A DNA stretch of 24,653 nt from JBAWXE01 sp037144255 (GCA_037144255.1 JBAWXE010000035.1:1-24653); one strand, 5' to 3'. Counted from the stretch's first letter, positions 7,415 to 16,675 are shown. The notes: generated from the sequence alone by a model not told the origin. A program made the numbers and translations.

Positions 7415-8704
7415 TTACCCTGGTACTATTTCATCTTCTATTTTACTCTTGTAGAATAGCATAATGCTTACACCTGCAAGTACCAATACTGAAGAAATAA
7501 TTTCTGCTTGGGTAGGATGAATAAAGCACCAATCATACTTATAATTCACACGTATTTTTTCTACAAAAAAACGCTCCAGCCCATTCAATATCAGGTATAC
7601 ACCAAAGAGATGAAATGGTTGTCGAATACGCTTACGTAATGCCCATAGTACAAAGAAAAGCCCAATACATACTATAGCTTCGTATAGTGGGGTAGGAAAT
7701 ACACTTACAGGTAGTACAGTGCAATACTCACCCATACAACCGGCTATGGCAACACCTTCACGATTCACATTGTGCGGATAATTCATGGCAAATAGCCATC
7801 TAGGCAATGCGCTTGGTGCTATTACGCTAACATGTGGTGCTTTGTCGGGTCCACCAAAAGAATGGAAGTAACCGGAAGCATCTTGTATAGTTCTTTGATA
7901 GTCTGCAATAGTTGCTGTTTTCAGTGCTCCATTAGCTTGTGTTATATAAGCACTATTGAATATGCCCCAATCACCATCACCTGCGAACTGGCAGCCCAAG
8001 CGACCAATACCATAAGCCAGCATAAGCCCAGGTCCTACAGCGTCGCATAAGTGAATGAAACGAATATTGTGTTTGCGTGAAAAGAAGTAGAATGCAGCGG
8101 TAGCTGTTATCAAACCGCCATAGAATGTAAGACCACTAGATGAGAATAAACTACCTGCAGGATCTTTTACGAAATCATCCCAACTCTCAAATGCATTAAA
8201 TACTTTAGCACCAATAAAGCCGGCTACAGCAGCTATCATCAGAAATTCTCCTACACGCTGATGTGGAAATAAGGCTGTTTTTTTGATCTTAGGGTCAGGT
8301 AATTCTTTTTTTCTTTTTTCATAATATTTGTTGTAGCCCAATACCAATGCACCTATAATACCGGCTATTGCATTCCCTTTTAGAGAAAACATATAACCCA
8401 TAGGGTTAGGTGCTACGTCTTTCCAATTGCCAAACATGCCACCAAGTTTATACCCTAATAAGAGACCTAAAAGTGCAGCCATAAGCAACTCGTTTGGAGA
8501 AGCTGGTTTGCCTATTTCTTCGCTGATGATCTCAGGTGTGAGTAGTCCTTGTTCTTCTTTTCTTTTTAGTTCCTTGGTAAGTGTATATGCACAGGCCAAA
8601 AATGCCATAGCTACAATAAAACCAAAGGTTTTGAAAATGCTTAACCACTCGGGCGCGTCTATGCCAAATAAACCTTGTATGAGATACTGGAAGTCGGGGT
8701 ACAT
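7415..8704 (-). CDS. lgt: prolipoprotein diacylglyceryl transferase
   Basis: A polytopic membrane enzyme that transfers diacylglycerol from phosphatidylglycerol to the lipobox Cys of prelipoproteins, the first step of lipoprotein maturation. At 429 residues it is much longer than the E. coli enzyme (about 290). Extra length lies in the N-terminal half, which has a charged loop near residues 45-70. Recognisable blocks are SSGLTFYGGLI (189-199), GRLGCQFAGDGDWG (234-247, Arg235 equivalent to the essential Arg of GRxGN), PTPLYE (337-342) and NGLERFFVEKIR (374-385, with the second conserved Arg). The usual His of the FHGG motif is Tyr here, and the Asn after GRLG is Cys. It lies downstream of the nucleoside phosphorylase gene on the same strand, 61 nt away. 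Confidence 0.92.
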   Translation of the reverse strand: MYPDFQYLIQGLFGIDAPEWLSIFKTFGFIVAMAFLACAYTLTKELKRKEEQGLLTPEIISEEIGKPASPNELLMAALLGLLLGYKLGGMFGNWKDVAPNPMGYMFSLKGNAIAGIIGALVLGYNKYYEKRKKELPDPKIKKTALFPHQRVGEFLMIAAVAGFIGAKVFNAFESWDDFVKDPAGSLFSSSGLTFYGGLITATAAFYFFSRKHNIRFIHLCDAVGPGLMLAYGIGRLGCQFAGDGDWGIFNSAYITQANGALKTATIADYQRTIQDASGYFHSFGGPDKAPHVSVIAPSALPRWLFAMNYPHNVNREGVAIAGCMGEYCTVLPVSVFPTPLYEAIVCIGLFFVLWALRKRIRQPFHLFGVYLILNGLERFFVEKIRVNYKYDWCFIHPTQAEIISSVLVLAGVSIMLFYKSKIEDEIVPG

Positions 8705-8765
8705 AAGTAGAGTGTAAATGTAAATAGCCTACACGAATATGAAGCAGGCTGAGACACTTTTAACT

Positions 8766-9647
8766 TTAAATTTTTTCGATAATAGCCAAAGATTGCCTTA
8801 TCATATTATCAATAGCTGCATTTCCATCCTTAGAAAAGGTTTTTTGCACCCTGTTTGCTACTACTGTACTGATAGAAAGGCTATGATGCCCTAAGACTTT
8901 GGCCAAACCATACATAGCAGAAGTCTCCATTTCAAAGTTAGCTATGTTATGATTGCGGCTCTGAAAAGTACTTAAAGCGTCTATCAAATTAGGGAAGCCT
9001 AATGGCGCCCTTAATATTCGACCCTGTGGTCCATAAAAGCCCGGACAAGTAACGGTTATACCTTGCGTATATCCCTTTACAAAGTGATTGCGTAAACGAA
9101 TAGAACCTTCAGCTATATAAGGCCAGATATTTTTACCTGTAAGGCCTGTATGTTTCTGAAAATCATTGAGAATGAACGTTTCATCAGTATTATTGTCGTG
9201 TTTATAATAATGCATCAGATTATCCAGCCCAATACCAAAAGAAGAAACGATCATACTATCTACTGGTATGGCTGCTTGCAATGAACCGCATGTACCTAAG
9301 CGTATGATGGATAAAGACTTTTTTTGTTCTTTGATAGTCCTAGTCTTTATATCAATATTTACCAACGCATCCAGCTCATTAAATACAATATCAATATTAT
9401 CGGGACCAATACCTGTGCTTAATACAGTAAGCCTTTTTTTGCCTACATAACCCGTATGGCTGATGAATTCCCGATGAGTAGCTCTATGCTCAATTCGATC
9501 AAAATATTTGGAAACCGCAGCTACTCTCCCAGGGTCACCAACGGTAATAACAGTATCAGCTAGCTGCTCAGGAGCCAAGTCTATATGATAGATAGTGCCA
9601 CGTTCTGTAATGATAAGTTCTGATGAACTGATAGGCTGAATATTCAT
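8766..9647 (-). CDS. nucleoside phosphorylase, uridine-phosphorylase-like
   Basis: A 293-residue member of the PNP/UDP phosphorylase family, which splits a nucleoside with phosphate into base and ribose-1-phosphate for salvage. Visible motifs are GDPGR (residues 37-41, phosphate site), STGIGPDN (77-84), RLGTCGSL (116-123), FYGPQGR (204-210) and FEMETSA (238-244, ribose-binding Glu). The Gln208-x-Arg210 pair corresponds to the uracil-recognition Gln and Arg of uridine phosphorylase, so uridine is the likely substrate (inference). The protein is longer than the E. coli enzyme (about 250 residues), partly through an N-terminal extension. The ATG at 9647 gives a natural N-terminus. It is upstream of lgt and may be co-transcribed with it. 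Confidence 0.9.
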   Translation of the reverse strand: MNIQPISSSELIITERGTIYHIDLAPEQLADTVITVGDPGRVAAVSKYFDRIEHRATHREFISHTGYVGKKRLTVLSTGIGPDNIDIVFNELDALVNIDIKTRTIKEQKKSLSIIRLGTCGSLQAAIPVDSMIVSSFGIGLDNLMHYYKHDNNTDETFILNDFQKHTGLTGKNIWPYIAEGSIRLRNHFVKGYTQGITVTCPGFYGPQGRILRAPLGFPNLIDALSTFQSRNHNIANFEMETSAMYGLAKVLGHHSLSISTVVANRVQKTFSKDGNAAIDNMIRQSLAIIEKI

Positions 9648-9706
9648 TTATTTTTGTCTTAGAAGTTGTAAAGAAACGATTTTTTAGTACATTTGCCACC
9701 CTTAAT

Positions 9707-9777
9707 GGTCGCGTAGCCGAGTGGCTAGGCAGAGGTCTGCAAAACCTTATACAGCGGGTCGAATCCGCTCGCGACCT
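9707..9777 (+). tRNA. tRNA-Cys (anticodon GCA)
   Basis: A complete cloverleaf can be drawn. The acceptor stem GGTCGCG / CGCGACC is at 9707-9713 and 9770-9776, with discriminator T9777. The D stem is GCC/GGC. The anticodon stem GAGGT / ACCTT flanks the loop CTGCAAA, with anticodon GCA at 9739-9741. The T stem AGCGG / CCGCT closes the loop GTCGAAT. The 3' CCA is not encoded (the next bases are CAC). A terminator hairpin follows 13 nt later. Confidence 0.96.
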
Positions 9778-9790
9778 CACTCATTTTCTT

Positions 9791-9833
9791 GTATGCCTTG
9801 CTAGTTCACACTTTGCAAGGCATACTTATTTTC
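9791..9833 (+). terminator. terminator after tRNA-Cys
   Basis: A perfect 11-bp stem GTATGCCTTGC / GCAAGGCATAC (9791-9801 and 9815-9825) with a 13-nt loop, followed by TTATTTTC. It follows the tRNA 3' end directly and likely ends its transcript. Confidence 0.75.
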
Positions 9834-9892
9834 AAGGTACACTTTGGGGTATTTTTTACAAAATATACACAGAATTGTAACAATGTCTTATG

Positions 9893-9910
9893 CTGTCTGT
9901 CATTCTGGCA
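9893..9910 (+). promoter_or_regulatory. candidate control element upstream of htpG
   Basis: CTGTCTGTCATTCTGGCA contains TGTCA-TTC-TGGCA (9898-9910), an imperfect inverted repeat with one G-T mismatch, 70 nt upstream of the htpG ATG. It is not the CIRCE element. A heat-shock role is inferred only from position. Confidence 0.3.
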
Positions 9911-9979
9911 AAAAATGGAAATGGTATAAAAATTGACGAATCTATATTGAAGAACATTAGGTAATAAAATCTTAATTAT

Positions 9980-11860
9980 ATGATGGAAAAAGGAACAATA
10001 TCAATTCATACTGAGAATATTTTCCCAATTATTAAAAAATTCTTGTATTCAGATCATGAGATCTTTTTACGAGAATTAGTAAGTAATGCAGTCGATGCAG
10101 TTCAAAAGATCAATAGGCTGGCTTCTTTAGGACAATATTCAGGAGATGTAGGTAAAGGAAGGGTAGAAGTAACATTTGATGCAGAAAAGAAGACAATTAC
10201 AATAAGTGATAATGGTATTGGTATGACTTCTGATGAAATTAAAAAGTATATCAATCAGATTGCATTTTCGGGTGCTACTGAGTTTTTGGAAAAATTTCAG
10301 GATGCTAAAGATGCTAATGAGCTGATAGGAAAGTTTGGATTGGGATTTTATTCTGCATTTATGGTCGCTGATAATGTTGAAATTCAAACATTGTCATTTC
10401 AAAAAGATGCCCAAGCAGCTAGGTGGATATGCGATGGAAGTACTGAATTTGAAATTAGTGAAGGCAGTAGGCAAGAAAGGGGTACAGACATTATTTTGCA
10501 TATAAATGCAGAAAATGAGGAGTTTTTAGATAAGCAGAGGATCAGAGGGATTCTGGAAAAATACTGCAAATTCTTACCGGTCGAGGTAAAGTTTGGCACT
10601 AAAGAAGAATACGAAGATAATGGCTTAAATGATGAAGGTAAGCCCCTAACCAAGTCAATTGAGGTAGATGATATTATCAATATTACATCTCCAATATGGA
10701 CAAAGATTCCTACGGAATTATTGGACGAAGATTATAAAGATTTTTACAGAGAATTATATCCGTTTAGTGAAGAGCCGCTGTTTTGGATACATTTAAATGT
10801 CGATTATCCTTTCAATCTTACAGGGGTATTATATTTCCCAAAATTAAAGGCTGATCTCGAAATTCAACGTAATAAAATAAAACTATTCAGTAGACAAGTC
10901 TTTGTTACCGATGATGTTAAGGACGTAGTGCCTGAATTTTTAATGTTGTTGCATGGTGTTATAGATTCTCCGGATATTCCTTTAAATGTATCACGTAGTT
11001 TTTTACAATCAGATGCTAATGTCAAAAAGATCAATAGTTACATTACTCGTAAAGTAGCAGACAAACTTGCAGAATTATTCAAGAATGACCGTAAAGGTTT
11101 TGAAGAAAAATGGAATGATATTGGAGTTTTTGTGAAATATGGTATGATCAGCGATGACAAATTCAATGATAAGGCTAATAGCTTTGCTTTGCTTGTAAAT
11201 ACTAAGAAAGAATATTTTACTATCGATGAGTATAACAATAAGGTTAAAGATCATCAGACTGATAAGAATGGAAAGTTAATATACCTATATTCTAGTGATG
11301 TTTCCAAACAGGATAGTTTCATTCAAAATGCCGATAAAAAGGGATATGATGTATTAGTGATGGATGCTATTTTGGATACTCATTTTGTCAATCATTTAGA
11401 ACGTAAACTGGATAATATTTCATTTAAACGTGTGGATTCAGATGTGCCGGAAAAATTGATTGAGAAAGATGAACAAATATCCATGATTCTGAATGATGAA
11501 CAAAAGGCTATTATAAAGGAGTTATTTGAAAAGGCAATAAATAACAAGCAAATGACTGTTGAAGTTGAAGCATTGAGCCCCGATCAGTTTCCTGTTACCA
11601 TCACCATGGATGAATTTATGCGTAGAATGAAGGAAATGTCAAAACACAGTGGTGGCATGAATTGGTATGGAAATATGCCTGATAATTTCAAAGTTGCAAT
11701 AAATGGTAATCATAAGCTTATTGATAGAATGCTAAAATTTGAGGAGAACCTCCAAATTCAAATTGCCAAACAAGCATTTGATTTGGCAATGCTTTCACAA
11801 GGTATGTTAACAGGAGCAGAGCTTACTGAATTCGTAAATAGAAGTGTGGGTTTGATTTAA
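9980..11860 (+). CDS. htpG: molecular chaperone HtpG (Hsp90)
   Basis: A 626-residue cytosolic Hsp90, close to the usual bacterial length. The GHKL ATPase N-domain shows ELVSNAVDA (Glu32 and Asn36), DNGIGM (residues 77-82) and GKFGLGFYSAFMVA. The middle domain has NVSRSFLQ with its conserved Arg, which contacts the ATP gamma-phosphate. The C-terminal dimerisation part ends in a normal hydrophobic tail without MEEVD, as expected for bacteria. NAVDA instead of the enterobacterial NASDA is common in Bacteroidota. ATG at 9980 and 9983 are both possible; they differ by one Met. By eye the gene is more AT-rich than its neighbours. It is a single transcription unit: the tRNA terminator lies before it and a strong hairpin after it. 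Confidence 0.98.
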   Translation: MMEKGTISIHTENIFPIIKKFLYSDHEIFLRELVSNAVDAVQKINRLASLGQYSGDVGKGRVEVTFDAEKKTITISDNGIGMTSDEIKKYINQIAFSGATEFLEKFQDAKDANELIGKFGLGFYSAFMVADNVEIQTLSFQKDAQAARWICDGSTEFEISEGSRQERGTDIILHINAENEEFLDKQRIRGILEKYCKFLPVEVKFGTKEEYEDNGLNDEGKPLTKSIEVDDIINITSPIWTKIPTELLDEDYKDFYRELYPFSEEPLFWIHLNVDYPFNLTGVLYFPKLKADLEIQRNKIKLFSRQVFVTDDVKDVVPEFLMLLHGVIDSPDIPLNVSRSFLQSDANVKKINSYITRKVADKLAELFKNDRKGFEEKWNDIGVFVKYGMISDDKFNDKANSFALLVNTKKEYFTIDEYNNKVKDHQTDKNGKLIYLYSSDVSKQDSFIQNADKKGYDVLVMDAILDTHFVNHLERKLDNISFKRVDSDVPEKLIEKDEQISMILNDEQKAIIKELFEKAINNKQMTVEVEALSPDQFPVTITMDEFMRRMKEMSKHSGGMNWYGNMPDNFKVAINGNHKLIDRMLKFEENLQIQIAKQAFDLAMLSQGMLTGAELTEFVNRSVGLI

Positions 11861-11900
11861 AATAGATTGGTTATTTTGTTTATAGAAGTCGTTTTTTAAA

Positions 11901-11933
11901 ATAAAAGCCCCCTGAATTTCAGGGGGCTTTTAT
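11901..11933. terminator. bidirectional terminator between htpG and the DUF2723 gene
   Basis: A perfect 15-bp stem ATAAAAGCCCCCTGA / TCAGGGGGCTTTTAT (11901-11915 and 11919-11933) with a 3-nt loop. The GC core is flanked by A-runs on the left and T-runs on the right, so it can end both htpG (+) and the convergent gene at 11956 (-). Confidence 0.92.
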
Positions 11934-11955
11934 TTTAAGGGTAGTACTTAGAATC

Positions 11956-14900
11956 TTATTGTTGCTGCTGTGCGCCTTGCATATTAATGCTCTTGCTTAC
12001 TTTGGCAGCCAGAGTTTGTACTCTTTGCTCAAATTGTTTAGAAGTAGCAGTATCACCATACGTACGGGATACATTGCCTATCATATTCATGATGCTCAGA
12101 TCTCTTTGTACATCAGATGCTAAAGCTTCTTTTTGTTCATCACTCAGAGATAATATCCAGTTGATATCACCTTCTAAGGTTTTAGAGAACTGGTTAGCCA
12201 CACGTTGTCCGCCTTCTCTGGCTTTTTCATCTTGTATCTGATAATAACCTACTGTCATATAGTATGCAGATGGGTCGAAACCTTCCAGCATATATCCATT
12301 GTAAGCATAAGCAGCCTGAGAGATGTTTTTATCTACTACATTCATGATCTTCACAGCATCGTCCTTTCTGCCCATTTTAGCCAATGCTTCAGCTATACGA
12401 GGTACATTGTTTCTATAAGGAGTGAACATGAATCTGTTCTTCTCATCGAAGTATACATTCTTCTTTTCTCCACCACCCCAAATGAACTTATTCACAAAGA
12501 GATCATAGCATTTAGGTGCATCCACAAAGCCAATTTCTTGTTGGTTCTTCATAGCAGGATCCATATATGTATATGGCATCACACGGAATACTGTGCCTTC
12601 CAGTCTCATGTAGTTGGCAAGACCTCTATAGTCGTCGTTACGCATACCGCTACCGAAGTATATAGGACGTTTCCAGCCTTGAGAAGCAGATGCTGCTAAG
12701 ATATTAAGGACAGCTATATCATCTTTAGTTGCATTGTTCTTAGGGAAAGTGAATCTTACTTCGTTGGAGATACGAGCTGTATCAGCAGCATCTACCAAGC
12801 CATTTTTTACCAGATCTTCTTTGCTCATAGATGGCAATAAGAAATTCTTGGTAGGCAAATAGTTATCCTTTTCACCGTTCTGGGTTTGTAATTTGTTAGC
12901 TTCATTATCATCGATCATGAACTTACAGATCTCTGCTAGGTTGAAGTAACGATCCTGAGGTATTTGTGGATTGTTATAGTAACGTAGCATATTTCTACGT
13001 TCACCTATATAATCTTCTTTTTTCCAGATCATGGATACTGCATCTGCATCATTGATACGATAATTCAGCTGATCAATATACCAGTCTATACCTAATAAGC
13101 TCAAGTTCACTATACGTACATCACGACGGTAACCTTCTACTTCCTGCATGTACCATACAGGGTAAGTATCATTATCACCAAAGGTGAACAGAACTGCATT
13201 AGGAGCCAACGATGTAAGGGTATTGTAGGCAGTAGCACGAGCTAATGTTTTCTGAGAACGATCGTGATCATCCCATTCTTCTTTAGCCATTAGCATTGGT
13301 ACGGCCAGCAAGCACAATACAATAGTAAGATAGGCAGATGCAGCACCTTTGATAGCTTTTTCAAACCATTGGTTCAACATCAGTACACCTAATCCTATCC
13401 ATATAGCAAATGCATAAGTAGAACCAGCGAACGCATAGTCACGCTCACGTGGTTGCAATGGTGGCATATTCAGGTATATAGCGATGGCTATTCCCGTAAA
13501 GAAGAATAACATGAATGTTACGATAGCATCTTTCCTGTTACGGTTGAAATGGTAAACCATACCTAAAATACCTAGTATAAATGGTAGGAAGTATAATTCG
13601 TTACGAGCACGGTTGTTAGACATACCATCTCCCATCTTGTCTATATCACCTACGCGCATCTTATCCAATACTTTAATGCCCGATATCCAGTTACCATTTC
13701 TTGCTTCACCTTGTCCTTCTACGTCATTTTGGCGACCGGCATAGTTCCACATAAAGTAGCGCCACCACATCCAATTGATCTGATAATTGAAGAAATAGTT
13801 GAAATTATCAGCAGAAGTAGGACTTTCATTTTGAGCTAGATGAAGGAAATTACGATAAAAAGAAGCATGGTTTGATTCTAATCCTTCGTAAATACGTGGG
13901 AAGAAACGTTTCTTTTCTTCCTCAAATTGGTAATCATATTTCTTACCTACTACTTCATAATGATCTTTACCACCTTGTTTGGTTTGTACATATTGGTAAC
14001 CTTTTACATTGATACCTATTACTTGAGCATCAAAATCCGGACCGGATAATAATGGTTGTTCACCAAATTGTTCACGCGAAACATAAGACAATAAGCTTAA
14101 TGGGTTATCAGGGTTGGTCATGTCTATAGGTACATCTGCACGCGAGCGTATCACGGCAGGTAAATAGCTCGAATAACCAATAATGATGAACATCACACAC
14201 AGTACAGCTACATGTACAGTATACCAACCTTTTTTCTTGGCAAACATCAGGAACCAAACAAGTGCAGCACATAATAATACCAGAAAGGTAACAGCGCCAA
14301 TATCAAATGGAGTACCTAATGTATTGACAAAGAACAGATCAAATTTAGAAGCGATAATTGGAATGTATTGTATTACTCCAAACTGTACAAAAGCAAGTAT
14401 TACGCAGCCAATTATAAATGCAGTAGCAGTACCCATTTTAGTAGCTTTAAAGCGTCTGAAATAGTATACCATGGCTACTGCAGGTATGGTCAGCAAGTTC
14501 AATAAGTGAACGCAAACAGAGATACCTATCAGGTAAGCTATCAATACTATCCAACGATCTGCGTGTTTCTGATCAGCTACATTTTCCCATTTCAATATTG
14601 CCCAGAAAGTAATAGCAGTAAAGAATGAAGATGTACCATAAACTTCCGCCTCAACAGCTGAGAACCAGAATGTATCTGAGAATGTATAGGCCAAAGCACC
14701 TACTAAACCTGTACCCATTATCAGAGCCATTTGTTTAGTATCTGGTTCACCATCACTACCTGTTAGCATCTTCTTGGCAAAGTGAGTAATGGTCCAGAAT
14801 AGGAATAGGATTGTTAGTCCGCTCGTAAGTGCAGAAAGCGAGTTGATGAATAAAGCTGCATTGGTAGAGGCACCACCTGTTAATGCTGCACCACCTGAGA

Positions 14901-15096
14901 ACAAACCGAAAAAACGTTGCAACATCATAAAAAACGGTGCTCCAGGGGAGTGACCTACTTCTAATTTATAGGCACAAGACAGGAATTCCCCACAATCCCA
15001 GAAACTGGCTGTGGGTTCCATGGTTTTAAGATAAACGAGGTAGGCAATGCCACCTGTGATCCAACCCATTAGGTTGTTGACTTTGCGATAATTCAT
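11956..15096 (-). CDS. DUF2723 membrane protein, candidate protein O-mannosyltransferase
   Basis: A 1046-residue integral membrane protein of the DUF2723 family. The N-terminal two thirds hold many hydrophobic segments in GT-C glycosyltransferase style. A short acidic motif, FWDCGEF (Asp34, Glu37), sits in the first external loop after the first membrane helix, where GT-C enzymes keep catalytic acids; HSPGAPFF follows. The soluble C-terminal third contains FGDNDTYPVWYMQEVEGYRRDVRIVN-type blocks and ends with a Gln tract. Human TMEM260, a distant relative, is a protein O-mannosyltransferase. Bacteroidota attach mannose first in their general O-glycosylation, so this activity is a reasonable inference but not proven. 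The likely location is the inner membrane with a periplasmic active face. It lies downstream of the IPExxxVDY gene. Confidence 0.88.
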   Translation of the reverse strand: MNYRKVNNLMGWITGGIAYLVYLKTMEPTASFWDCGEFLSCAYKLEVGHSPGAPFFMMLQRFFGLFSGGAALTGGASTNAALFINSLSALTSGLTILFLFWTITHFAKKMLTGSDGEPDTKQMALIMGTGLVGALAYTFSDTFWFSAVEAEVYGTSSFFTAITFWAILKWENVADQKHADRWIVLIAYLIGISVCVHLLNLLTIPAVAMVYYFRRFKATKMGTATAFIIGCVILAFVQFGVIQYIPIIASKFDLFFVNTLGTPFDIGAVTFLVLLCAALVWFLMFAKKKGWYTVHVAVLCVMFIIIGYSSYLPAVIRSRADVPIDMTNPDNPLSLLSYVSREQFGEQPLLSGPDFDAQVIGINVKGYQYVQTKQGGKDHYEVVGKKYDYQFEEEKKRFFPRIYEGLESNHASFYRNFLHLAQNESPTSADNFNYFFNYQINWMWWRYFMWNYAGRQNDVEGQGEARNGNWISGIKVLDKMRVGDIDKMGDGMSNNRARNELYFLPFILGILGMVYHFNRNRKDAIVTFMLFFFTGIAIAIYLNMPPLQPRERDYAFAGSTYAFAIWIGLGVLMLNQWFEKAIKGAASAYLTIVLCLLAVPMLMAKEEWDDHDRSQKTLARATAYNTLTSLAPNAVLFTFGDNDTYPVWYMQEVEGYRRDVRIVNLSLLGIDWYIDQLNYRINDADAVSMIWKKEDYIGERRNMLRYYNNPQIPQDRYFNLAEICKFMIDDNEANKLQTQNGEKDNYLPTKNFLLPSMSKEDLVKNGLVDAADTARISNEVRFTFPKNNATKDDIAVLNILAASASQGWKRPIYFGSGMRNDDYRGLANYMRLEGTVFRVMPYTYMDPAMKNQQEIGFVDAPKCYDLFVNKFIWGGGEKKNVYFDEKNRFMFTPYRNNVPRIAEALAKMGRKDDAVKIMNVVDKNISQAAYAYNGYMLEGFDPSAYYMTVGYYQIQDEKAREGGQRVANQFSKTLEGDINWILSLSDEQKEALASDVQRDLSIMNMIGNVSRTYGDTATSKQFEQRVQTLAAKVSKSINMQGAQQQQ

Positions 15097-15118
15097 GCAA
15101 CTTTATTTAGACAGGCAA

Positions 15119-15126
15119 CAAAAATA
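15119..15126 (-). promoter_or_regulatory. candidate -7 element of the DUF2723 gene
   Basis: On the minus strand TATTTTTG is a full match to TAnnTTTG, 22 nt upstream of the ATG at 15096. No TTG stands at the usual 17-23 nt further upstream, so only half of the promoter pattern is supported. Confidence 0.35.
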
Positions 15127-15223
15127 GAAAAATACAGTTACGCACCTAATATGAATGTCGGATTTAACATTTTTCTATGTTTGCTGACGATCACAATGAA
15201 AATGAATAATTCTGGAAAATATC

Positions 15224-15664
15224 TTAGATAAGTAAACAATTGATATTCTTCAGCTTATCAACTGTTAATATCTGAGCCATCTGTATATCTGGTATGTCTC
15301 TTAAATATTGAGAGATGACCAGAGCTTCTTCTTCAGAAGCGTTACTTTGTATCAACCACAGATAGTCCATTTGTTTGATTTCTGGTAACAGCGACTCTTT
15401 ATTGTTCTTTAATTTATATATGAGGTACCGAGAGCCGTTCAATGGCGTGCAATATGAATATATTGGAAAATAATTCTTTTGTTCTGCGTTTTCATCTAAA
15501 CAAACGTCCAGATCCATATCTCGCACAAATTGGGTATCAAATCGATGATTCAGCATCCAACATAGCTTGTAAATAGGTAGGGAGCTTACTATACCTACCA
15601 ATGCAGTATCGGCAAAAAAATCTTCCTGCATTGCAGCCATGTCTAAGGTCCATTTTGATGACAT
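15224..15664 (-). CDS. IPExxxVDY family protein
   Basis: A 146-residue soluble protein with the family signature near the middle: LPEIKQMDY at residues 93-101, a conservative version of IPExxxVDY, followed by a hydrophobic strand YLWLIQ. The N-terminal half shows FADTALVGIVSSLPIYKLCWMLNH, typical of this small family found in Bacteroidota. The function of the family is unknown to me. No signal peptide or membrane segment is seen. The ATG at 15664 is the first in frame and gives the normal family length. It is divergent from the SPFH gene, with a 66-nt spacer, and 127 nt upstream of the DUF2723 gene on the same strand, which appears to have its own -7 box. Confidence 0.82.
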   Translation of the reverse strand: MSSKWTLDMAAMQEDFFADTALVGIVSSLPIYKLCWMLNHRFDTQFVRDMDLDVCLDENAEQKNYFPIYSYCTPLNGSRYLIYKLKNNKESLLPEIKQMDYLWLIQSNASEEEALVISQYLRDIPDIQMAQILTVDKLKNINCLLI

Positions 15665-15730
15665 CTGCCTTTTGATTTGATATTCTCATGTAAATATCGG
15701 CCATCTTTGTATATTTCCCAATAAATTGTA

Positions 15731-16675
15731 ATGTTTATGGAAATTCTAATAGTATTAGGAGTACTTATTGTGTTCCTGTTTTTGGGTATGATAACGGTTC
15801 AACAAGGAACTGTTGCAGTTATTACCGTGTTTGGTAAATATAAACGCATCCTACGTCCGGGTTTAAATTTTCGAATTCCTTTCATTGAGCGGATATTCAA
15901 GCGCATATCTTATCAAAACCAGTCCATGGAACTTAAGTTTCAAGCTATTACACAAGATCAGGCCAATGTTAACTTCTCCGCTATGATGCTCTTCGCTGTT
16001 TTCAATACAGATGCCGAAACATTACAAAATGTAGCATTCAAGTTTGTAGACGAACGAAATTTCATGCAGGCTCTTATTCGCTCTGTAGAAGGCTCTGTTC
16101 GCGCATTTGTGGCTACCAAGAAACAGTCTGAGATACTGCAATTGCGTATGGAGATCATCCATCATGTAAAAGAGCAATTGGATAAACAATTGGAAGAGTG
16201 GGGCTACCATCTTTTAGATCTTCAAATAAATGATATCACTTTCGATGAAGTAATTTTACAATCTATGGCTAAAGTGGTGGCTTCCAACAACTTAAAAGCA
16301 GCTGCAGAAAACGAAGGTCAAGCCCTATTGATCACAAAGACCAAAGCTGCTGAAGCTGAAGGTAATGCTATAAAGATATCTGCCGAGGCCGAAAAACAGG
16401 CTGCTCAGCTTCGTGGACAAGGTGTAGCTCTGTTTCGTGAAGAGGTGGCACATGGTATGGCCATTGCAGCCAAGGAGATGGAAAATGCTAATTTGGATGC
16501 ATCATTTATATTATTTTCTATGTGGACAGATGCTATTAAACATTTTGCTGAGAATGGCAAAGGCAATACGATATTTTTAGATGGGTCTAATGACAATTTA
16601 CAACGTACCCTGCATCAACTCATGTCTACAGCACAAACCGCAAATATTGTAAAAGAAAATAAAGCGGGAAAATAA
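15731..16675 (+). CDS. SPFH/band 7 domain protein
   Basis: A 314-residue membrane-anchored protein of the stomatin/prohibitin/flotillin/HflK-C superfamily. An N-terminal hydrophobic helix (EILIVLGVLIVFLFLGM, about residues 4-20) is followed by the band 7 domain, starting at VQQGTVAVITVFGKYKRILRPGLNFRIP and continuing to about residue 190. A long Ala/Glu-rich helix (about 190-250: KAAAENEGQ, TKAAEAEGNAIKISAEAEKQAAQL) likely drives ring-like oligomerisation. Such proteins organise membrane domains and often regulate membrane proteases; no partner such as an NfeD gene is adjacent. Met1 and Met3 are both possible starts. A weak promoter match (CATCTTTG near 15700) lies upstream. Confidence 0.9.
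   Translation: MFMEILIVLGVLIVFLFLGMITVQQGTVAVITVFGKYKRILRPGLNFRIPFIERIFKRISYQNQSMELKFQAITQDQANVNFSAMMLFAVFNTDAETLQNVAFKFVDERNFMQALIRSVEGSVRAFVATKKQSEILQLRMEIIHHVKEQLDKQLEEWGYHLLDLQINDITFDEVILQSMAKVVASNNLKAAAENEGQALLITKTKAAEAEGNAIKISAEAEKQAAQLRGQGVALFREEVAHGMAIAAKEMENANLDASFILFSMWTDAIKHFAENGKGNTIFLDGSNDNLQRTLHQLMSTAQTANIVKENKAGK

Noticed and set aside
9568..9780. 70-codon minus-strand frame overlapping the tRNA-Cys
   Set aside because: It runs through the complete tRNA and into the start of the nucleoside phosphorylase gene; no protein signal.
12205..12699. Open frame of 164 codons on the + strand
   Set aside because: It is antisense to the well-supported DUF2723 gene, has no family resemblance and shows composition typical of a reversed coding strand.
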